NCBI GenBank assembly: GCA_019693395.1
Contig: JAAMXP010002289.1
Location: 1-24,256 of the forward strand
Source: Ettlia oleoabundans
Taxonomy: Eukaryota; Chlorophyta; Chlorophyceae; Chlamydomonadales
Length of the DNA: 24,256 nucleotides
Direction: 5' to 3'
Shown here: positions 10,515-19,600 of the stretch, one piece after another
Layout of the letters: each line of letters opens with the position of its first letter
Numbering within the stretch: position 1 is the first letter of the stretch
Translations under genes and position numbers: made by a program
The notes under the pieces: generated by a model
The model's input: only the letters and a program-made list of their open reading frames with translations
The model's database searches: none
Told to the model about the DNA's origin: nothing

Positions 10515-12521
10515 ATGCCTCACGGACCCCAGAAAGCGGGGACTGCGGCAGTATGGCTGGCTGCGCTCGTTGTGCTGCCTGCTGCACTAGCACAAAGCAC
10601 GGTGAGCCTCTTCACACATCGGTGCTCCCCTGTTTCTGGCTGCTCCGATGTTGATAAATTACTCATTGGGCTGTGCTGCCCTTTGCATCCCCGGCTATTT
10701 CACAGCCACGCCAGTCAAATCTGTGGAGCATGGTCCTTCACTCAACCCGCTCCACCCTTTCCTCTCCTTTTGCCAGCAGAGCATTCTGCCTGGCGAGTGC
10801 CTGGCTCTCGGGCAAGATTTCAACTGGAATAACTTTGACTACACGGCCATGTTTACTAGCCCTGAAAACATCACACAAGGCTGCACTCTGAGGTAGGCGG
10901 CAGCACTCACGGGGTATCATGGGGCTGAGCCTCGAGTGAATGTGATCGGCCTGCAGGCAGCATTCTGCCAGAATCATGAGGGGCCAAAACCTTGTTGGTT
11001 GTAGTCTTCTACCATAGCACCCAGCAGCAGATATGGCTGGCGGCTGCCCGCTGTATCTGCCCAGCACCCACATATGGCTATGCTGCACAAAAGGCCAATT
11101 TACGCCCCAGAATAACCAAACTATTGCCTCATCTACTCCCATCAACCCCCGCAGGCTGTCGAGCCTGTACATGCGCGGCACCTGCACCTCTGAGCGCAAC
11201 AACCAGGGCTCCGGCTGCAGCAGCGGCAGCGGGGGGACAGTGGTAAACGCAAGCTCTTGTGAGGCGGTGTTTGCAGAGGCGCCCGCCGGCGCGCTACACA
11301 CGATGCCCGTGCCGAGTGAGTGGTCAGAAGGCAGACGGGGCGTGCGTGAGGGAGGTGGCGGTTGCTCGAGAGAGGCAGGGGGCAAGGGAGGCAATCGGCA
11401 AGGGGGCATCATGACCCATCAGCCAGCCAGCAAGCACCTGCGGACGGCGAAGCTGCTGGCCTGAAGCACCCTCCACCTTTGCTTTCCCTCTCTGTTGGAC
11501 CATACCACCATCTCACCCCTGGTCCCCCCCCCTCTCCAATTCCCCGTGGTGTCCATACCCACATGCCTTACAGGCACAAGCTATGTCTTTGATTCTGGCT
11601 CACTTTGCACCAAGACGGACGTGGGTTTCGTGTTCGCCGCGTACAACTGCACCGGACAGACCACTCCCTCGCTGCCCGTCCCACTAGGCTTTGACATCAC
11701 GGTGAGCGCATCATGAGGTTCTGCCCTGTGGCCTGATGCCCGATACCTTGCTTTCCTCCTGCCACTCCAGTCTGCTACTTACTGTCATTATTGCACCACA
11801 TACCTTCCACTCAGATCCAATGGACCAAATATAGCCGCGGCTGCAACAGCACCACCTTCCCATCCTGGTGGGTCCAGCAGTGGGCATAGCAATGAGCATG
11901 GCAGTGTTCGTGTGTGCCTGTATCGCTTTCACGTAGGCACTTTCCTTCAGGCTGTACCGCTTCAACTGTGAAGATTCATTGTGTCCGTGCCCCTATCCCG
12001 CCTGCAGGGCTCGGTACATCATTGGAGTGATCTCGGGGCTGGTTGCAATCTCGCTGTTCGCATTCGCCTTTGCCCGCTGCTTCAGGAGCCGCCCCATGGG
12101 GCCCACCGGCGGCGTGGTGCAGCTGGCGCCACCTCCCACGCAGCAGCACGGCTATGACAATACGGCGGCTACAAGCTACTACACAGGCAGCGCTGCTTAT
12201 GGTGCTGTTGCTGGGGTCACGCCACCAAGCTATGCGGGGGCCTGGGGCGCAGCCCCTGCCGGCTACCCTGCTGAGGGGCAGGCTGGCGGGTATGGGTACG
12301 GCTACAACCAACCATCGCAGTCGCAACATTTCCTGCCGCCTATGACAACGGTGACCCTCGGTCAGCCAGGTACACCGGAGGACAGCGGCAGCCAACCCGT
12401 CAGCGGCGCGCCTGTCACGGGCACCCCTGCAGCTGACGGCAGTGGCAGCCTGTATCCACGACCCAGCGGTGGAGCGGGGGCTGCTCCGAACACCAGTGGG
12501 GATGCTCAGGCAAAAGTGTGA
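10515..12521 (+). CDS. Type I single-pass membrane glycoprotein, unrecognised family
   Basis: Exons: 10515-10601, 10777-10892, 11155-11315, 11574-11701, 11815-11867, 11951-12521; 371 aa plus stop. Residues 1-26 are a signal peptide (Arg/Lys-poor start, hydrophobic VWLAALVVLPAALA, then QST). The ectodomain (27 to about 203) has 12 cysteines, an even number fitting disulfides, and four N-glycosylation sequons (NIT, NAS, NCT, NST). It ends in CPCPYPAC. One membrane helix (about 204-223, YIIGVISGLVAISLFAFAFA) is followed by RCFRSR, a stop-transfer signal. The cytoplasmic tail (about 148 aa) is rich in Gly, Pro, Ala, Tyr and Gln (PPPTQQ, GYGYGYNQPSQSQ). The topology resembles a small receptor or adhesion protein, but I know no family match. 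Exon 2 may begin at 10777 or 10780 (CAGCAG). A CCTGCAG inside exon 6 (12001-12007) could act as an alternative acceptor. Confidence 0.8.
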
Positions 12522-12571
12522 TACGACTGCCTTTTAATGACATATGACTTTTGTTACCCAGGCCCTGGCCT

Positions 12572-12579
12572 TGACGTCA
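12572..12579. promoter_or_regulatory. TGACGTCA palindrome (CRE/bZIP-type site)
   Basis: TGACGTCA is a perfect 8-bp palindrome matching the core bound by CREB/ATF and many plant bZIP factors. Here it sits inside TTGACGTCAGTCAA, 50 bases after the glycoprotein stop and 1.1 kb before the AP2 start. The location makes a regulatory role doubtful. Confidence 0.3.
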
Positions 12580-13078
12580 GTCAAGTGCGGCCTGCACTAT
12601 CATCACTTGCCATTCGCATGCATTCTTCATATTTTGCACTTGTTGTTTTATTTGCTATGTATGTGATGCACGAACCACAGCATTGAGCAGCGGACAGGGA
12701 CAACAAGGCGTCGGCTGGGAATGCCTCCCAGAGTAACTGAGAGGCTGGAAGTCAAGAGTAACGGCTCTAAAGGCGAGAATAAATAGATAAAGCATGCAGC
12801 TTCGGAAAGGCAAGAGGAAATGCAGGACAGCAGTTGGACGACGAACGCTCACTGTACCGAGAACTGGCGCAATGCCGTCGCAGTGCCTGCTTCAAGCAGG
12901 TGCCGCACCAGCTACCTCGCATGCGTTATACATTGTGCAGGAGCAACGGTTGGCCGCTCAGCCCAGACAGTGACAGCGGAAAAGAGAGCGAGGAAACTGC
13001 GAGGAACCGATTTATCTTTGAGCTACCTTTATGAATACATTTACCCTAACCGAAGAGCGCATATCAGTGGTCGATGAG

Positions 13079-13184
13079 GGTCGCACGGTGCGACCGTCCG
13101 AGATTCGCCGCCAGCTGGCGGGTGTCGCTGCCGGCACGGCGGCACAAGACTAGCGCTGCTTGTAGTGGTCCGCACCGGCGGACC
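13079..13184. repeat. Cluster of perfect palindromes upstream of the AP2 gene
   Basis: GGTCGCAC-G-GTGCGACC (13079-13095) has 8-bp arms around one base. CCGCCAGCTGGCGG (13108-13121) is a perfect 14-bp palindrome. GGTCCGC-ACCG-GCGGACC (13167-13184) has 7-bp arms and a 4-nt loop. A TGCCGGCA palindrome lies between the last two. Such arms suit dimeric DNA-binding proteins or hairpins in a 5' UTR; which one is unknown. Confidence 0.7.
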
Positions 13185-13659
13185 CTGCCTTCGCCAGACC
13201 GATAGACCTTTCCCGAGACCGTTTCAATCGGCGCATAAGCCTTGGTTGATGCTGCGGCTGAGGATTCGCCCCACAGCGGGACTGATGCAGCGATGTACTC
13301 ATGTCGCGGCGGCGATACAGTGCGGCGACCTCAGCGGTTCAGCTCAGGCATACTGCCTTGTTCTGAGTTGCCTCTACGGTGCTATTTAAATCGTGTAACC
13401 ACTCGACATCCGTCTGCTGGGAGGAAGAGCTGGGAAACAGCGTTGCTTTGCTGCATCACCGCCGCCCCAGGCGCCGCGCTGAGGTGGCCCGGTTGTGGGG
13501 TCCAAGGCCGCGGATCGAACAGACGCGGCCCGAGGTATTTATGCCATCATCATCCCTGCTCCAGCGATTTGCACGGAGCATTTCCCTTGGAGCACAAACC
13601 TACGGAGTGATCCGCTTCGGCTTGAGTTCATCGCACGAGCGTCCACGGGCACGCGGCAA

Positions 13660-15912
13660 ATGGAGGCGCACCAGCTTGACCTTATGGATATAGAGGAGCA
13701 ATACTTGGATTGGGACCCGCTTTGGGGCTACGACCTTCCAGACTTGGGCCAGGCGTTGGCGCCGCTGGAAGAGCAGCAGTCGCCGCTGCCCCGCAGCACC
13801 CAGCAATGCTTGGGCAAGCGGGGACGCGGCGGAAGCCAACCTGCACGCTGCAGCAGCGCCCACAGGGGCGTGAGCTTCCACCCACGGACGGGCAGGCAAG
13901 CAAGCTGCGGGCAAAGACACACATGCCGCTCGTGCTGCCAGATGCTGCAAATTCAAAACAACGGATCAGGGAGCAAGGCGACTGGCACTTGTCGAATTCC
14001 TTCCTGTATGGTTGTGGGGCATGCCCATGTGAGGCATGTGGAATGAGGGGGTCAGCCTGCTCTATACAGCACTCTCCGGACTCTGGCCTCTACCACCCTT
14101 CTGCCGTTGCTTTCTACCAACAACTTCCTCCCTCCTCTCCCTCTCCCCCCACCCTGACTGGCAGGCATGAGGCGCACATCTGGGTCAATGGGAAGCAGGT
14201 ACGCGTTGAACGCACAACGGCGGCCTTCTCTCCAGTCGTAATGAACACCCCACATGCACCCACCTGCTTGGAAATCAGAGGGGCGGCCCGATTATGCTTC
14301 CCTTCCCCCAACCTACTCATCAATCAAACCTGAACCCTCCCTATGCATGGATGCCCTGATACTGACTGTTTGACTGACTGTCCCATCTCTGTAGTCAAGC
14401 AACATCCATTTAACCTTACTGGAGGTACAATCTTAACCTCCACGTACAATCACTCTTTGCATTCTACGCAGCTATACCTGGCGGGTGTGTATCACGAAGA
14501 GATGGCAGCCCTGGCTCACGACTTGGCGGCGGTGCGGGTGCGAGGCGCCGACGCGGTCACCAACTTTCCTCTGGACCTCTATGCCGCTGAGCTGGCGGAG
14601 GGCGATAAGGTGCGGCTGGGGGATGCCGATTGGATTCTCAGGGATGTGGCTAAAGAATGGAGTGCTTCTTGGGTTCTGGCTGAGCTGGCGGAGGGCAACA
14701 ACGTGCGACTGGGGGCTTGGGAACTGGAACAGGAAACGGAAAAGGAAGGTTCCATTGACTGAGGGATGCCCTTGGATCCTCATCGTTGTGGCTGGTGGGT
14801 GGGGTGCTGCTTGGGGTTTTGACTGGGGTGGTGGATGGGGTGTGGCTTGGGTCTTATAGCAGGGTGTTGGTTCAGCTGGGTCAACCAAACGTTTTGGGCT
14901 GGGGCGGTGGTGGGGTGTGGCTTGGGCGAGTGGATGAACTGCTGTTTGGGTATCGATGCCAGGCTTTTCCCAGGCTGCTTGCTGCATGGCCATGCCCTGC
15001 AGGTGCCACATGGCGTCCCTGCAAAGCAACTGCCGCACACTGTGGCTTTCTCCCTCGTGTCTTCTTCACGTCTCATCTCAATTTACCTCCTTTCTTGCGT
15101 CACCTGCAGTTGCCCCTTGACCACCTGGTGGCTCACCTGAGAGCTCAGGCCAAGTCGCTGGCCCGTATAGACGCCACAGCTGGCACAAAGGCCGCTTGCT
15201 GCATGGAGCCTTGGGAGCTTGAGGTGGGGATGCTGCAGCACCCTCCTGGCAGACTGAGGCGTTTCCAGTGGAGCAGTTCTCGTGCTAATCTCAATGAAAG
15301 CAATGTAGCTTGATTTTTGATTGTGTGTGTGAGCCGTCTGCTTGTTTTTCACCCAAGCTGCTGCAGCTGTCGGAGGCGATCAGCGGGCAGCAGTCGCTTG
15401 GCGTGTATGCCAGCGAAACGGAGGCGGCTCGGGCGGTGGACCGTGCCCTGCTGGCGCGAGACGGGCTGGCTGCTGCCCCCTTGCTCTCCTTCCCGCTGGC
15501 CAGCTACGTCCCTGAGCTGGCGCCAGCGCTGCTGCAGCAGGCACTGCAGGAAGGTGCCCTGAAGCTTGAGGACCTGCAGCTGCCGGTAGCAGCGATGGTA
15601 CCATTCCCGGCTGCAGTGCCGGTACCATCACCAACCGCAGTACCAGCAGCTTCTCCCATACCTGCCTCACCCTTCTACCACCCAGGCCTCTCATACATCA
15701 GCACCAACAGCCATGCTGACATCAGCATCTGTGGCCTAGCTGGCGCCAACTGTGCTGATGTCAGCACCCTCTCTCTACCTCAAGTCCACCTCAGCAGCCT
15801 CCCGGAGCAGCCTGATGCAGCAGCGGAGGCTGACAGCTGGATGGCGCCGCCGCTGCCCGCCCCTGTGGCCCGCAAGGCATCCATGACACCCCGCATGTCC
15901 CTGCTGGGCTGA
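13660..15912 (+). CDS. AP2/ERF-type transcription factor with one intact and one degenerate AP2 domain
   Basis: Exons: 13660-13895, 14165-14198, 14472-14609, 15110-15223, 15358-15912; 358 aa plus stop. The first AP2 domain (about residues 66-128) is built from three exons. It has HRGVSFHPRTGR, then HEAHIWVNGKQ, then LYLAGVYHEEMAALAHDLAA with RGADAVTNFPL, closely matching the plant AP2 layout of three strands (RGV, EAHIW, WVNGKQ) and an amphipathic helix. The second, from about residue 165 to 225, keeps only a WELE patch and the helix part LGVYASETEAARAVDRALL; the YRGV strand is missing. The N-terminus is acidic (MDIEEQYLDWDPLW), a possible activation region, and KRGRGG may be a nuclear signal. 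The C-terminal 130 residues are Pro/Ala/Ser-rich. Intron 1 has a GC donor (GGCAG|GCAAGC at 13896). ATG 13660 is the first in frame; 13684 is the alternative. Confidence 0.87.
14586..14715 (+). repeat. Duplicated exon 3 end with second in-frame donor, AP2 gene
   Basis: GCTGAGCTGGCGGAGGGC plus the following donor region at 14586-14622 recurs at 14679-14715, 93 bp (31 codons) later. The first donor is GATAAG|GTGCGG at 14610; the copy reads AACAAC|GTGCGA at 14703. The frame stays open through both to a TGA at 14760-14762. Confidence 0.85.
15714..15766. repeat. 14-bp perfect inverted repeat inside the last AP2-gene exon
   Basis: TGCTGACATCAGCA (15714-15727) is the exact reverse complement of TGCTGATGTCAGCA (15753-15766), with a 25-nt loop. 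The arms code for parts of HADISI and CADVST. In RNA this would give a stable hairpin in the coding region. Confidence 0.85.
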
Positions 15913-16125
15913 AATAGGCCTTGGATGCCAGCCTTGAATCCTGCTCGTCTGTCGGGCTGAACAGGCCCTGAATGCCACAGGGAACTCGCTCCTCAGCACA
16001 TATGCCCTTTACAACCTAGCATGCTATAGGCGCCCATGAGCCCCCGCATGACCCTGCCAGGCTGAACAAGCCCTACATGCCACTCGTGAATCAACCCCTC
16101 GACACACATGCCTTTTACAACTTTG
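15881..16125 (+). repeat. Three imperfect copies of the AP2 coding end in the 3' UTR
   Basis: The coding end CATGACACCCCGCATGTCC with its GGGCTGA stop region (from 15881) is echoed at about 15952 (GGGCTGAACAGGCCCTGAATG) and most fully at about 16036-16125 (CATGAGCCCCCGCATGACC...GGCTGAACAAGCCCTACATG). Copies 2 and 3 also share ACA(T/C)ATGCC(C)TTTTACAAC-type ends. The third copy would read MSPRMTLPG-stop against the true end MTPRMSLLG-stop. Confidence 0.75.
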
Positions 16126-16658
16126 CGTGCCATGCGCAGGCCACGACGAATATGCTTGCAAATCGCTACACATGTGCTTCTTTGGTCAGTTACAGCCGAT
16201 AGACACTTTTGATCTTGCCTAATACGCCTTCTGATCCGCCTGCTCAAGGCAGTGCCGTGCCCTCCATGCCTTGCAAACATTTGACTGCTTATGAAATTGG
16301 GGTGCTCGTCATTACCCTTAAGAAACGACAGCACCACATCAACGGAGTGTTAACAGTTGAGAGCAGTGCTGGGCTATCAATATAAAACGTGGAAACAAAG
16401 AGAGAAGGCAACCGAGCATGCAATGCTGTACAGGAAGAAGGGGTTGGATGTCAAGGGGTATTTGTTATTAGAGGTACAAGAGAATGAGTAGTGATGCTGC
16501 AAGCTGCTAACCAGTCACGGCGTTATATGGCGTCATTTGTTCCTGCCCAGATGGCTCTATACAAAAAGCTGCCTAGATGATACTTGATACAAAAGAAAGC
16601 AGGGCTGCTCCAGGCTATAGCTATCTTTCTCGGGTCACAAGCGACAGGCAGGAGAGTC
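15913..16658. other. Shared 3' region between the convergent AP2 and CHR9-like genes
   Basis: 746 bases between two stop codons. The left third is made of copies of the AP2 coding end. The rest shows no coding or RNA-gene features. TTACA (TGTAA on the minus strand) occurs at 16190-16194 and near 16089 and 16010, but the nearest is over 460 nt past the CHR9-like stop. Confidence 0.55.
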
Positions 16659-19600
16659 TCAGGCAGCATCTTCCCCAGCAGCAGCCAAGGAGGGGTCATC
16701 CCCTCGCGCCACCGATTCCCGCAGCTCCTGCCGCTGTTCAGGCGCCGTTTCCAGCAGCTGCCGGGCCATAGCTGTGACTGACAGCCCCAGGGCTTCGGCC
16801 AGAGACTCCAGCAGAGGAAGGTCCTCAACAGTCACCCTATCACCACTGCCGCCACTGGCGCCGCCGGCCACCTGCTCAGGCCGCGTGCGTTGCGTGCGTC
16901 GCCGCTTGCCCGCCTGTGCCACGGCCTTTGTCGCGAGGCTTTCTTCCTTGCGTAAAGAGCTGCAGGCAGCAGTCAATGTCAATGGAAGTTGGAGGCCTGG
17001 TCGGGCTGCAGCCGGCATGGGGATGCAGCGAGTGATAAGCCCAGCCAATGACAGCTTTCTAGCCAGCCCAAGATGTACTTGGACCCCTGAGAGCGGCCAG
17101 CATGTCCCACGGTAGTTCAGTCACTGCTTTACTCTTCAATCGAGGCTGGCAACTAGGCAGAGTAGTGACAGCTGCAGGCTGTCCCAACCACAGTCTGCAG
17201 CCACCAGTTGCAGCCCCCCTCACTTGGCATCCACTGCCTCTTCGGCCGCCCAAGTGGCCGCCGCCTCTGCCGCGCAGGGCTTCAGTGCCAGGTTGTGCTG
17301 CAGCATGCCTGCACAGAAGGCAACATTGCTAACCTTAACACAGTAGTCATCTCCAAACAAGAAGGTAGCTAGCATCAGAACATCACAACAATAATTCAAG
17401 CAGGAACCAGAACGCTTCAACCAAGCAGGCAGCTACCACAAGGGAGGGAAAGGCGAGGCCGAGGCAGGTTGAAAGATGCAACTCACCTGTGACTCCTGCC
17501 CTTGCCAGCAGTTCTGTCTCGTCCCGCTGCTCTGCCCACGTCTCCTCCTCCCCTTGGTCAGCAGGCAGCAGCCCACGGCCCGGTTGACCGCCTGCCGGCG
17601 CCGGCGCCGGCGCCGCTCCTGCTCCTGCTGTGGCGCCCGCTGGGCCTGCTGAGCTGTCCTGCCCTTGCTCCTGCTGCTCCTCAGCCTCCGCTTCCTCCAA
17701 CAGCCCCAGCTCAGCTTCAACTAACGCCTGCAACCCATAATCCTCATCGTCCATCCCTACCCCTTCAACCCCAACCTCGCCACCGCCACCTCCCGCGGCA
17801 CCGCGGCTGCCACGCCGGTCATTCCGCTGGAGCGGCCGCGCCGCCCCCACCGCCGCCTGCTGCTCCGCCGCTGCCGCTGCGGGGTCAAACTCTTGTATGC
17901 GGATGCCTGCCCCGCGCCGCTGCCGCTCCTGTTTGAGTATATCTAATGTCATGATGCGTTCCTTGTTGTGCTTCAGCAGATTGATCATGCCAAACAACTC
18001 CCCATGATCCTGCCTGTCCCCTGTCTTGGCACCTGCAGTGTGGGTGGGTGGTGGGTGGGTGGTGTGTGCAGGGTTCACAAAAGCCTTGTTAAGCTGCATC
18101 AATGCTTGTTCCTGGCCAAAAAACAATGAAAGGGCCACAGTAGAAGAAGCGGGGTGGCAGCTGTACGCCAGTCATCAACCATCCAGCCATCCACTCTGCC
18201 ATCATGCCATCCAGCCAACGACCCACCAAACAACTACTTGCAAGGTCACCCGAACTCAACAAGGCCCCAAAACAGCCGTCCAGGAACGTGAGTGCCCCCT
18301 CCCCCACCCAACACCCACCCACCCACCACTGACTATAAGACCACCCACCCTGGAATGTGCGTGGGATGTCTGCCCTCCCCTCCAGCACCATCTCACTGTG
18401 CATCTGCTTGTACAGCTGGCGGTCGTAAATGATCTCCTCCATGGTACCTGCAGTACAGATAGTACCTGAAGCAGGTAAAAGGCAGGACGTACTATATACA
18501 GCAGGCAAGTCAAGAACAGTATAAGCGGGTAAAATGGCAGGACGTACTATATACAGCAGACAAATTGACAGTATAAGGGGCCCACACATTGACGATATAA
18601 GCAAGGCTATCGCAAAATCTGGTTGGGTGGAATGCAGGATGGCACCCCAGCAGGTAGGCTTGTGGAAGGCATGCACCACAGCAGGTAGGCAGCAGATGAA
18701 AGGCAGTACAGCAGCAGGGATGCAGGGCGTGGCAGGCAGGTGCCAACAGCCGTTGGGACAGAGAAATTGCCACAGCAGCAAGCCAGCACAATGGTGGTAA
18801 GGGGCAGCTGCTGATGGGGCAGCAGAAGGGCGCAGCAGTAAGCCAGCATGCTGCAGCTGGAGGCAGCTGCTGGGCACCTGCTGCGATGAGGCGGTACACA
18901 CTGACGTCCCGCTTCTGCCCGATGCGAAAGGCACGGTCCTGGGCCTCTGCAGCAGGCAAAGGCGGTGGCCCCGAGCGGTACACACTAAGTAGTGCTGGGC
19001 ACTACAAACGAGCTTATGGGGGAGCCAAAGAACAGCTAGTCATGCGAACCAGCAGCCTCGAAATGACAGGGGCTAGCCAGGCCACCTTCCACGAATTCAA
19101 CCAAGGCAGCACATAGACACCCGGCATTGGTACGCTTGCCGCTATATAAATCCCAAATGTTGTTTTTCTAACGACACCGCATGGCACCAACTCGGTTCAT
19201 GCAGCTGGAGGAGCTGAGGACTCACGCAGATCCATGGCCGGGTTCCAGCTGCACAGCGGAGGAAGGGGGGTGGGGTGGGGGGGGGGGCGGGCGGGGCGGG
19301 GGGCCGCGCGGCGCAGGGGCAATGTGTGTCAGGTATTCTCGTTATCAATAACGGCAAGTTGCTTGCTTACGGAGCCGTAAATGCAAAAAGCAAATGCATA
19401 ATGCAACTGCTGGCAGGTGCAAGGCTCAGCCTGTGCCCACCGGGTGGTGTGGCAGCCGGCATGGAGAGGCAGCGCACCACCACCACCACACCCATTTGAA
19501 CCCATCACGCACTTGGGATCCACGATGACGACTTTGTTGGCGGATGTGAGGTTCAACCCCACCCCGCCCGCCTGCGTGGAGATCAGAAAAATGAAGGTGG

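Larger units (their letters stand above)
12522..13659. other. Spacer: 3' UTR of the glycoprotein gene and 5' region of the AP2 gene
   Basis: 1138 bases without a credible coding chain. It holds AATAAA at 12778-12783, 257 nt past the glycoprotein stop, a TGACGTCA palindrome, a group of palindromes at 13079-13184, and A/T patches CTATTTAAAT (about 13381) and GTATTTATG (about 13535) that could be core promoter elements of the AP2 gene. The AP2 frame stays open upstream to 13495 but contains no earlier ATG. Confidence 0.55.

Noticed and set aside
12778..12783. AATAAA as polyadenylation signal of the glycoprotein gene.
   Set aside because: Green algae rarely rely on AATAAA, and one hexamer in a fairly A-rich patch is expected by chance; kept only as a note in the spacer entry.
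18040..18138. Open frame reading EQALMQLNKAFVNPAH next to the large CHR9-like exon, a possible extra exon.
   Set aside because: Joining exon 18447-18349 directly to 18032-17487 is in phase and gives TFQGAKTGDRQDHGELFG, matching the family spacing (YFEG...GELFG). The extra piece has no phase-compatible donor that fits the family, so it is intronic.
18975..18986. GCGGTACACACT in a CHR9-like intron, identical to part of exon 18946-18878.
   Set aside because: Only 12 bases match and the flanks differ; too short to call a duplicated exon fragment.
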